Part shown: in pieces, positions 10,794 through 19,060 of the stretch
Numbering within the stretch: position 1 is the stretch's first letter
Layout of the letters: the number at the start of each line of letters is the position of its first letter
Origin: Parachlorella kessleri
Lineage: Eukaryota; Chlorophyta; Trebouxiophyceae; Chlorellales; Chlorellaceae
Direction of reading: 5' to 3'
Assembly: GCA_001598975.1 (NCBI GenBank)
Contig: BBXU01002863.1
Location: 1 to 25,036, forward strand
DNA length: 25,036 nt
Position numbers and translations under genes: made by a program
The notes under the pieces: model-generated
The model's input: the letters and a program-made list of their open reading frames with translations, nothing else
Databases searched by the model: none
Told to the model about the DNA's origin: nothing

Positions 10794-13700
10794 CTAGTGC
10801 TGACTCCACTCTATGGACTTGAGGTCGATGCCCTCCTGGACCATCTCCCACAGGGGGCTCATCTCCCGCAGCTTGTTCACATGGGACACAGTCAGCGCGA
10901 TGGCACGGTCAACCTCCGCCTCCGTGGTAAAACGCCCGATGCCAAACCTGCAAGGCACAACACATCAGCAGAGCTCATGCCGGGCACGGCAGGTACACGG
11001 TGGCTGCCATAAACACAACATCCAGAACACAGCCTGCTTTGTTTGCCAAACGCACATGCCAGACCTGCCAACCTGCCCAAGGCTGCCTCCCTCTACCCAT
11101 CCCACCCATCGACTCGCCGCGTCTGCTGCCATTCTCACCTGATGGATGTGTGGGCCATGTCCTCCTCCACCCCCAGAGCGCGCAGCACGTATGACGGCTC
11201 CAGGCTGGCGCTGGTGCATGCGCTGCCGCTGGACACAGCCACATCCTGCGCGCCACAACAACAGCGGAAACCACTTCCTGTTTACACAATCCGCTGAGGA
11301 GGAGTGATTGTCACCGTAACACGCGATTACAACACGCGACAGCTGCATCTCACACCAAGCCCCACGCAAGAAGAGACGCGCCCATGCCTGACCCAGCCCC
11401 CCCCCCGCAGGCAGAGGCAGGAGGACGAGCAGCAACACACGGCCAATAAATCAGGAGGGAACGACGAGAGGGCCAAGAATAAAGAGGTAGAAAGACACGG
11501 AAGCGGGTCAACAAAAACTTTAAAATGGAAAAAAGGCGCAGCAAGGCTACCTTAAGCCCCATGAGGAGTGACTCGCCCTCCACGTAGGCAAAGCTCAGGT
11601 TCACGTTGCCCCAGTAGCGCGCCGACTCGTCTCCGTTCAGCACCACGCCCTGCAGGGAGGGTATAGCTACATCTATTCCTGGCAAAGGATACCACCATGA
11701 AGAACACTCATCTGTTTTCACCACCACACCCTGCAGGGCGGCGTTAGCGGACACGCATGAGGCTGGCAGCAGCAAGCAAGGGAGGCAGGGCAAGGGTCGG
11801 CTCCCAGCAGACACAAGCGCAGATGCAGCCTGGGTGCCACTACCGCGCAGCCATGAGGCCACGAGGGCCGTGCAGCCAGCGCAGGCAGTTGCTACAAGCA
11901 CTCTAACCTCATGCTTGCAAGTCCCCCACATGCAGCTGCTATCAGGGGACCACAGAGTCGCCTCGCCGCTTAGTCACCCTTTGCCCACCGGGGAGAACCT
12001 CCCTTCCCCCCACCCCCTTCTGTGCGCCCACCTGCAGCTGGTCTGTGATGCCGTGGCACAGCCTCGTTACCACTTTGTCGACCTCTGCCCAACTAGCAGA
12101 CACCCCCCCCCCCCCCTGCTGTGCGCCCACCTGCAGCTGGTCTGTGATGCCATGGTACAGCCTGTCTGCCAGCCGCCTGACGTGGGCCTGGTCTGCTGCC
12201 ATCTCCTCCCCCGCCACACGGCACGCCTCCCCCAGACCTGCGGAACAAGACGTCAGTACAGCCCGTACCAACCTCAATACCAAGGGCACCACATCAGTAC
12301 AACCCACCACAAGCTACACAGGCACTCTGGCCGGTAGCCAACTCTTGACGCGCAGCGTGGTATGCCTGCCCCGGTGATGCGAGTTCCACATGGACCTATT
12401 GATAGAGCAATGACTGAAGGCTGGCGGCGGGTGCATCCCTTCACCACCGGTCTGCACCTTTCCAGTCATGATGTGTGCGCCCCAAGTAGGCCGGCGGAAC
12501 TAGCCTTACACCACGCGGACCACTGACTATTCTGACCTGACACGACTGACTCAAGACTGACCACAGCGGTGCGTCTGTGGCCTCCAAATAACCCACATCC
12601 CCCTTCCCACCCCCCCCCCAACAACGGTGGTGTGCCGTCCTGTGCAGTTCCACACCGTGAACGCCCGCATCCCCAACCCCCACATGTGATTGCCCTCTAT
12701 CGCGTCACCCCCTCCCCATCCCCACACCCACGGCTCACCCACGACCAGCGGCGCCGGCACCGTGCCGCTACGCAGCCCTCGCTCCTGCCCGCCACCCGAC
12801 ATCTGCGCCTCCAGCCTCACGCGCGGCCGGCGGCGGATGTACAGCGCGCCCACCCCCTTGGGCCCGTACAGCTTGTGGCCGGAGATGGACAGCAGGTCAA
12901 TGTGCATGTCGTTGACGCTGATGGGCACCTTGCCCACGGCTTGGGCCGCATCGGTGTGGAAGAACACCTGCGATGGACGGTGGGTAGGCGGGGGTGGGGT
13001 GTGTGGGTGGCAGTGGGAGAGCTGGTGACACCACAGAGGGCAGCATGCACACCCAATCTGTTCCCCAAGTCTGAGCTTCTTGCACTGTATATTGCAACAC
13101 AACTCACCTTGTTCTGCCGGCACAGCTTGCCAATCTCCGCCAGGGGCTGCACCACACCAATCTCGTTGTTGACGGCAATCACCGACACCAGGGCGGTGTC
13201 GGGCCTGATCGCGTCCTCCAGCTGCTGCAAGTCGATGAGGCCGTTCTTCTGCGGCAGGCGGCAAGAGGCAAGGTCGGAGAGGACAGCGGTGGGCGGTCGG
13301 ACAGAGTGGCGCCCGATAGAATGCCTTTGAGATGCACGGCAGAGTCGGACCCAGCAGCAAGGGTTCCTGGTGGTATGGCACGTTGAAGCCAGATGCTCGG
13401 TCGACCGGAGTGTGATGGCCAAGACCCCAAAGACGCCCAGCCTGCTCTGACAGTGAAAAAGCTCGAGGCTGAGCCTGGGCAGAACCCAGCTGCACCGCTC
13501 CTCCCTGACCACCTCCACTTAGAAGCCATCGCCACACCACCCACACAAGGCATGGGAAGGTCTGGGTACGCACGCCGTGCCGCAACATCTGATTCGGGCG
13601 AATTTGCACCCTGTCAACGAGCAGATGCAGCAGAGAACCATGGACTCGTACAGAGCACTGCGCAGGCCCAAACGACTCGCTAGACAGGACACAGGAGGAG

Positions 13701-15337
13701 CGCTGCAAACACATGCACACATCCAACCACCCATCTACCCATCCATCGAACCACCCACCACCCCACCTGTACAGGGAGGTACGTCACGTCAAAACCACGC
13801 TGCTGCAGGTAGCGGCACGAGTCCAGCACACACTTGTGGTCGGTCTGCAGGACATACTTGTGCACAGGTGCACGGATCGGTGAATTCAAGGCGTGTGGGG
13901 CTCAACCCTCGCCACCCTTTTGTGCTCACACCCCGGCCCGGTGCAACCCACATGCCTGCCAGCAGGGCGGAGAGCTACGCCCAGGGCCCAGGGCCAGGCA
14001 GGGTCTCACAGTCGCCAGCCCCTCACATGGTGCCAGTGCTCAGAGCATGGGGAGGACAGCCGCTCGGGTCAATTCCCCACCCTTGGTGGTCGCACATGCC
14101 CTCCTTCTTCTCACCTCCCACTCACCAGAAACCCCACCACTCCCCAGCTGGCACCAGCCCCCAGCAGGTGACACCTGCCTGCTCCTCCATGTCGTTCGCG
14201 TGACCCTGCCACACCTTGGGCATGTAGAACAGTCCCTAGCAAGGTACCATACTACAGGTACCACAGAGCATGCATGCTATCCCCCACCTGCGTGGTGATG
14301 ACATGCTTCTTCTTGTCTTTGTAGAACCCCGCCACCCCCTTGATGGCCAGGTTGTTGGACTCGGTCGCGCCGCTCGTAAACACAATCTCCTTAGAGTCGG
14401 ACCCAATAATTTTTGCCACCTGCTCCCGGGCCGCCTCAACCGCTGAGTCAGCCTCCCAGCCGTACAGGTGGGTGCGGGAGTGGGGGTTGCCGTATTGCTC
14501 TGTCAAGTAAGGCAGCATGGCGTCGATGACGCGCGGGTCCACTGGTGTTGTAGCCTACACAAGGTGGGTGGGAGGGAGGGCAGAGGGATTACAACACCAT
14601 CCTGGAGCACAGGGCGCTCCATACCCTGCCCTGCCGGCCATAGAAACGGTTGAGGAGCACTGAGAAGGTGGGGAGCTTGACTGACGGAAGGGCCTCAGCC
14701 GGATCAGGGCAACGGTGGCGAAGCTCTGTGCTGCTGGGGCAGGTATACAATTCCGGCTAAAAGCCGCCCAACACAGCGGCCACAATTTCGCAACGGGAAG
14801 GCCCCTATTGTGGGTGCACAAAGGGACGCAGGGAACCCATTCACAAAAGGTCATGCCCAGACAGGGCAGGGTCGAGGTTGCCCTGCCGTGCTCACCTGCA
14901 TGTCTAGGTAGAGTGGCGCGCCGCGCAGCTGGATGCCCTTTGCCTCGATGACACCTGCGCTTGAGGGCACGGCATCATCTGCAACACAGCGGAAAGCACC
15001 CAGGCGAGCGACCTCAGGTTCTCTGTGCCTTTGTCAGAAGGTCCAGCAAGCAGCACCACTGCCTCTAAAAGCGCCTGGGACACAAGCACGAGTCGAGGCC
15101 TGTGGGCCAGGGACCCCAAGTGTCAGCAAGAAGCCAGTCGCACTGCCTCGTTCTTAGACGATTCCAAGGCTGTCAGAAAGCAACACAGCCTGCACGAAAG
15201 TCCCACTCACCCTCTACTAGCTCTGGCTGAGCAGCAAATGCACGGCTGTCCAAGAGGCCTCTGCAGGAGACAGCAGCTGCAGGAAGGGCGCGTGATGTGA
15301 GGCCCTGGAGAGCCCTCCAGCCCGCTGCCAGCGCCAT
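10794..15337 (-). CDS. NFS1: Mitochondrial cysteine desulfurase NFS1, ten exons
   Basis: NFS1 is the PLP enzyme that takes sulfur from cysteine for Fe-S cluster assembly in the mitochondrial matrix. Exons on the minus strand: 15337-15211, 14978-14896, 14554-14288, 13844-13767, 13248-13108, 12967-12739, 12237-12131, 11649-11551, 11245-11139, 10947-10794. All phases agree and give 463 residues, near the human length of about 457. Residues 1-40 form a presequence-like leader ([20 protein letters not shown]). TSGATESNN and HTDAAQ are present. [10 protein letters not shown] holds the PLP lysine at about 264, and [18 protein letters not shown] the catalytic Cys at about 387. The tail [20 protein letters not shown] is typical of mitochondrial NFS1, not of the plastid NFS2 type. 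One oddity is YWG where the human protein has YPG. An ATG 78 bases further upstream in frame (15415) is a possible alternative start. Confidence 0.96.
11625..11736 (-). repeat. Degenerate copy of NFS1 exon 8 start with its splice acceptor
   Basis: Plus-strand 11625-11655 (exon edge plus acceptor) and 11706-11736 match at 25 of 31 positions, 81 bases apart. Both contain CTGCAG acceptors. On the minus strand the exon starts [13 protein letters not shown] and the copy [13 protein letters not shown]. The stretch between the two acceptors is 27 codons, in frame and without a stop. Confidence 0.75.
12021..12163 (-). repeat. Recent copy of NFS1 exon 7 end with its splice donor
   Basis: Plus-strand 12021-12064 and 12120-12163 match at 42 of 44 positions, 99 bases apart. 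The unit spans the last codons of exon 7 ([10 protein letters not shown]) and the GTGGGC donor; the intronic copy reads [10 protein letters not shown] followed by the same donor. The 33 codons between the two donors are open and in frame. A run of 14 C lies between the copies at 12103-12116. Confidence 0.9.
13821..13862 (-). repeat. Small tandem echo at NFS1 exon 4 start
   Basis: Plus-strand 13821-13838 (exon) and 13845-13862 (intron end) match at 14 of 18 positions with a 24-base period. On the minus strand the coding unit is HKCVLD and the upstream unit HKYVLQ. The acceptor CTGCAG itself lies in the copy. The match is short and could be chance. Confidence 0.4.
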
Positions 15338-15771
15338 GACAGCCAGCCGAGGAGAGACAAAGCTCTGGGGATGTGATCCGCGGACGCTTCGAGCCCTAAG
15401 CAGCAGCAGCACCAAAACAAAGAAATATCTGTGTAAAATCCTTTTTCAGGGTCCCAATTGGACCTGCAGTTGTCAAGCCCAGAGGTTACGGAACCCAGCA
15501 GTCAGGCCCCCCCCACACACACACACACCACTCCACGCCCTCTTTTGGGGGAGGTTGTGAAGTGAGAGTCAAGTTGCATATGCTTTTGAATCCCTCTCTG
15601 CTTCACGGACTGGTAGCCATGCTCGAGGCTGCATCACTGCTCAAAGTGCGGCAGAAGAGTACTGCAACAAGTGATCAGTCAAGACTTGAAAGGAACTCGG
15701 CTTGAAACCTCAAAGATACTGAGTACTACCAAGCCATATACAAGGAGAGCAACCCAAGGCGTGGACCGTGC
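15338..15771. other. Divergent spacer between NFS1 and U1 snRNA copy 1
   Basis: It holds the NFS1 promoter and 5' UTR and the distal upstream region of the U1 gene. A short (CA)n run is at 15514-15528, directly after a C run. No open frame with family similarity was seen. Confidence 0.55.
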
Positions 15772-15840
15772 ACCCATAACCCTGCCCCAGCACGGTCCCC
15801 TGTTGCGAGGGTGGGGTAGGCCCCCAGGGCCCAATCGGGT
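15772..15840 (+). promoter_or_regulatory. Conserved upstream block of U1 snRNA copy 1
   Basis: All 69 bases before the U1 start are shared with the block before copy 2 at about 64 of 69 positions. Similarity stops abruptly at -70. The distal end, ACCCATAACCCTGCCCC (15772-15788, -69 to -53), is identical in both copies and at identical spacing. This makes it a candidate snRNA upstream element. No TATA box is evident. Confidence 0.7.
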
Positions 15841-16001
15841 ATACTTACCTGAACCGCCCGCGACGGTGATCAAGCAGGCCGTCCGGTGTCGGGGTGCTGG
15901 CTGTGCCTTGCACTTCGCCTGCCACCCCCGGTCGTATGCTCTCTGAGTGTACGGGGTTTTAATCTTTGCATTGGGAAGTGTGGAGCAGAGCTCACTCTTC
16001 C
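15841..16001 (+). ncRNA. U1: U1 spliceosomal snRNA, copy 1
   Basis: U1 RNA recognises 5' splice sites by base pairing. The RNA starts ATACTTACCTG, the universal U1 5' end complementary to CAG|GTAAGT. Stem-loop I is ACGG...CCGT around GATCAAGCAGG, very like the U1-70K-binding loop of plant U1. Stem-loop II carries CTTGCACTTCGC, like the U1A-binding loop. AATCTTTGC, after a TTTT run, is the likely Sm site. A final hairpin pairs GGAAG with CTTCC and GAGC with GCTC. The length of about 161 bases fits U1. It differs from copy 2 at only about two positions before the last stem. The 3' end is estimated from the final stem. Confidence 0.93.
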
Positions 16002-16425
16002 ACACACCTCCCCTTCACATACCACCATCCCAACCCCCTCTCACCTCACGTGCTGTCCTCTTATCCAAAAGTGTCAGACACACGCCCTCGTCCTGCCCCT
16101 CCCTTCCAGGAACACCTTAACACATGGGACCCTGTACCAGCCGTCCCGCCCCGCCCACTATGGCAGGCACTGTTTCTAGAAGGCAGAGATATATCTATCT
16201 TAGAATAATTCATACCTCCAATCCAAGGCGCAGATCACCAGCACCCTCCCACGGCACCAGTCAAGAACTCAGCGCAGCCTAACAACGCCATCCTTTACCA
16301 AGACTGGACGGGTACCATGCTCCACCTTTCCGGCCCAGGCGGTCGCGCCATTACCAACACCAGCACCACAGTCTGCACGTCAGTTGTAGCTTCACAGGGC
16401 TAGGCAGTGAGGGCTACTATGACTT

Positions 16426-17404
16426 GTGGCGGGCTCGGTGGGGACACAAGCAGAATTATGTGCAACTATATACTCTTGCACGGATGAAACTGCCTGCAAC
16501 TCCTCTTCGCTGCCGGCGTCTGCCCATGCTGGTTGGCATTGGGCCGTCTTGTCGGCCGCCCCGGGTACTACCAGACAGGGCCAAACACAGCCTTTGCATG
16601 CACGCTGGACCCCTACCCTATATCCCAGGTCACACCTGGATAGTTGTACTGCCCCCAACGATTACACTAAGCACTGGAAGAAGGGCCGGGTGCGGCTGTG
16701 CGAGCCTACACTCAACTGCAAAACCTTCCTGAAGGATGACCATAGCACGGACCTGTTGATCCTATCTCCTGCCAGGTTCGAGCATGCTGAAGCCCTGCCA
16801 GGGTGGGCTCCCTACAGGTGGAGGTGCTGTCAGACGCTTCAAAGCTGTTCCCAACCCTCACAGACTACAAGACAGGTACGCATGTTGGAAATCACATGAG
16901 GGCTTGCCTGTCTTGTAGCCTTTGAGAGTTGGGAGCAGTTTTGGAGCGCTTGACAGCACTTCCATCTCGAGGGAGCCCACAACTTCCAGGGCTACGGCAT
17001 CCTCGAACCGCGCAAGAGATAAGAGCAACAGGTCCGTGCGATTTTCAACCTTCAGGTAGGTTCTGCAGTTGGGTGTACACTGTCACAGCGGCGCCCGTCC
17101 CTTACTTCCAGTGCTTAGGGTGAGCGGGTTGGCCTGCATGGTGCGATTGCGTCCCGTACTTCTAGTGCAAGGGTGAGGTAGTCCTTCCCAGGTGGTCGTG
17201 CATGCAAGTACATTCAGCTAATGCCCTACTGCAACACACACCGAGCTTGGGAAAGATGTACCCTGAACTACCCACAGTCCTCTGCCGCCTGTCTAGCTTT
17301 CAGGTAGTGAGCCTGTTGGCCAGCAGCCTAGGCAGTCAGAGCAGGTGCTCGACAGGTTGCACAAGTTCATGGACTACATACAGTACCTGAAGCACTGTGG
17401 CTGA
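16426..17404 (+). other. Unrecognised coding-like fragments between the U1 genes
   Basis: Several plus-strand stretches have protein-like composition but no family I recognise. Around 16650-16790 a frame reads NDYTKHWKKGRVRLCEPTLN and continues with CKTFLKDDHSTDLLILSP. Around 16802-16875 VEVLSDASKLFPTLTDYKTG follows an acceptor-like CTACAG and ends before GTACGC. Around 16960-17010 comes FHLEGAHNFQGYGILEPRKR. At 17327-17404 SEQVLDRLHKFMDYIQYLKH runs to a TGA. They lie in order on one strand and could be exons of one gene ending at 17404, or a decaying gene. No start codon or complete phase-consistent model was found. Confidence 0.25.
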
Positions 17405-17742
17405 TCAAACGCTTCCCTTAAGCTGGGGCCATCCCCTGCGAGCCTGAGCAGCGGGCCAGGTGTGTCTCGAGTTGGGGTGGGCTTCGTTACTCAGCCTGAG
17501 CCACTGCCCTGCAGGACCCCAGCTGATGTTGCAGTGCCCTAACAAGTAGGGGTAGGTTGTGAGGTCCGACAGGGTTACCATCATACAAGTCATGTGAGTC
17601 CCTGCACCTGAGCCTGTCCGTCGCCCAACCACGGCTTTAATATGAGCACAGTGATAGCGAAGAAGGTCGATTCTCTACGACATCCTTAGCAGCTTGTTGC
17701 AAAAAGGCAGCTAGGCAGCTGCAGGAATCCCATGTCGGCGCG

Positions 17743-17934
17743 TTGAAGACGGTGCATCACAGTGCAGGCCACGACGGCCGAAGAAGAAGGAGACGACTAG
17801 TTGCAACTCCACAAGGAGTGACACTATCCGGTCAGTACTTTGTACCGCTACACAGGGTGCATTGGGAGGGGGACCTGGTAACCCCCCATGGGGCCCCAGT
17901 GACATATAGAGGCAAACCCATATATGAGATGTAA
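17743..17934 (+). other. Small open frame of unknown meaning
   Basis: A 63-codon frame starts with MKTVHHSAGHDGRRRRRR and continues with GVTLSGQYFVPLHRVHWEGD before a TAA. I recognise no family. It lies between the U1 arms downstream of the coding-like fragments. It may be a remnant or chance. Confidence 0.15.
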
Positions 17935-18417
17935 GAAAAGGGCCCCACTTCCTTAAAACAGACCACGGTGTGGTCAGAGAGGGGCTCCAGGTAGGGAGGT
18001 GGTGCACCCCTGCCCCAGGTTGTCTCTGAGTGGGCGCGGTATTGTGCGCTTGCGCTTGCATGGCATTGGTTTCACTTCAATGGTGGCTGCAGTGTTGGTG
18101 TCGGTGGCGGCGCCTGAGCCTGGGGTGGTGGGGTGTAGCATGGTCTTGCCCAAGGAAGGCGCTGCTAGCCGGCGCTTAGTTCTTGACTGGTGCCATAGGA
18201 GGGCACTGATGCCCTCCCTTGTGGTCTGCGCCTCAGACTGGGAGGTATAGATCTGTATATCTGTGCTTTCCTGGGACAGTGCCTACCATAGTGGGCGGGG
18301 CGAGAGGGCTGGTATAAGGCCCCCGTGTATTGGGGTGTTTGGGAAGGGAGGGACAGGACGGATTGAGAGGGGGTTGGGGTGGTGTGTGGATTGGAGTGGT
18401 GGGTGTGTGGAGAGGGT

Positions 18418-18578
18418 GGGAAGGTGAGCTTTGCTCAACACTTCCCGATGCAAAGATTAAAACCCCGTACACTCAGAGAGCATACGACCGGGGGTGGCAG
18501 GCGAAGTGCAAGGCACAGCCAGCACCCCGACCCCGGACGGCCTGCTTGATCACCGTCGCGGGCGGTTCAGGTAAGTAT
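18418..18578 (-). ncRNA. U1: U1 spliceosomal snRNA, copy 2
   Basis: This is the second U1 gene, reading leftward toward copy 1. It has the same ATACTTACCTG 5' end (18578-18568), the same GATCAAGCAGG loop, the same CTTGCACTTCGC loop and the same AATCTTTGC Sm-like site. The last hairpin is clean: GGGAAG pairs with CTTCCC and TGAGC with GCTCA around AAA. The sequence of this stem differs from copy 1 while the stem is kept, as expected for a functional RNA. The estimated length is again 161 bases. Confidence 0.93.
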
Positions 18579-18647
18579 GCCTGATTCGGCCCTGGGGCCC
18601 TACCCCACCCTCGCAACAGGGGACCGTGCGGGGGCAGGGTTATGGGT
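18579..18647 (-). promoter_or_regulatory. Conserved upstream block of U1 snRNA copy 2
   Basis: This is the counterpart of the block before copy 1. The identical 17-base element lies at 18631-18647, again -69 to -53 from the RNA start. Five or so scattered differences separate the two blocks. Confidence 0.7.
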
Positions 18648-19060
18648 GGGGTGTTACCATGCACGACAGTCAAACGAGTGCAGAGGCCCACTGTTATGAC
18701 ATGTTGTGGGACCTTCTGCAAGAAGATGGGCCTGCAGACTCTTACTGCAGTGCCGTTTCCCAGGTGCGCCTGACCGACCTCGCTACATCAACACAAACCG
18801 ATATCGGGAAACATGGTGCCTTCCCGTACAACCCTTCTGCCTGCCTTCCCACAATTATGACTCTTTCGTACGGACGGGATGTTGAATCGGGCCAAACTGA
18901 AGAATCCTAGGCTGGGAGTATGCAGCGCATAGCGCCTTGCCGCCAGGAGCCTGGCGATCAATTCCTAGGGTCCTACTTGCCACTAACCCTTTGGCATATG
19001 GTTTAGTGGTCGCCTTTGGGTACTTTGAGACGATCTCTTGGGTCCTCAGACTTATCAGCC
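18648..19060. other. Divergent spacer between U1 copy 2 and the dehydrogenase gene
   Basis: The region must hold the dehydrogenase promoter and 5' UTR. No TATA box, repeat or conserved frame was recognised. Confidence 0.5.

Larger units (their letters stand above)
15772..18647. repeat. Large inverted duplication carrying the two U1 genes
   Basis: Arms of roughly 600 bases, 15772 to about 16375 and about 18085 to 18647, are in opposite orientation around about 1.7 kb of unique DNA. The U1 RNA and its 69-base upstream block are nearly identical between arms. The rest of each arm is recognisably related but carries indels and many substitutions. Shared blocks include GCCCCGCCCACTATGG and GGCACCAGTCAAGAACT. 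The outer boundary is sharp; the inner one is approximate. Confidence 0.8.

Noticed and set aside
3164..11245. Functional cluster linking NFS1 and the NDUFAF3-like gene
   Set aside because: Both serve mitochondrial respiratory assembly, but they are 6 kb apart on opposite strands with an unrelated bZIP gene between them.
12600..12745. Possible echo of NFS1 exon 6 end (VVG before a G run)
   Set aside because: The match is short and sits in a G/C homopolymer, so chance similarity is likely.
12551..13726. 391-codon minus-strand open frame as a single gene
   Set aside because: It contains NFS1 exon 6 plus intron read-through; the splice sites and family match favour the ten-exon model.
14175..14330. 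Possible echo of NFS1 exon 3 end (shared TTCTACA)
   Set aside because: Only about eight contiguous bases agree; the rest needs gaps.
15772..18647. Inverted arms as terminal repeats of a transposon
   Set aside because: The arms are explained by duplicated U1 genes with flanks; no target-site duplication or transposase was seen.
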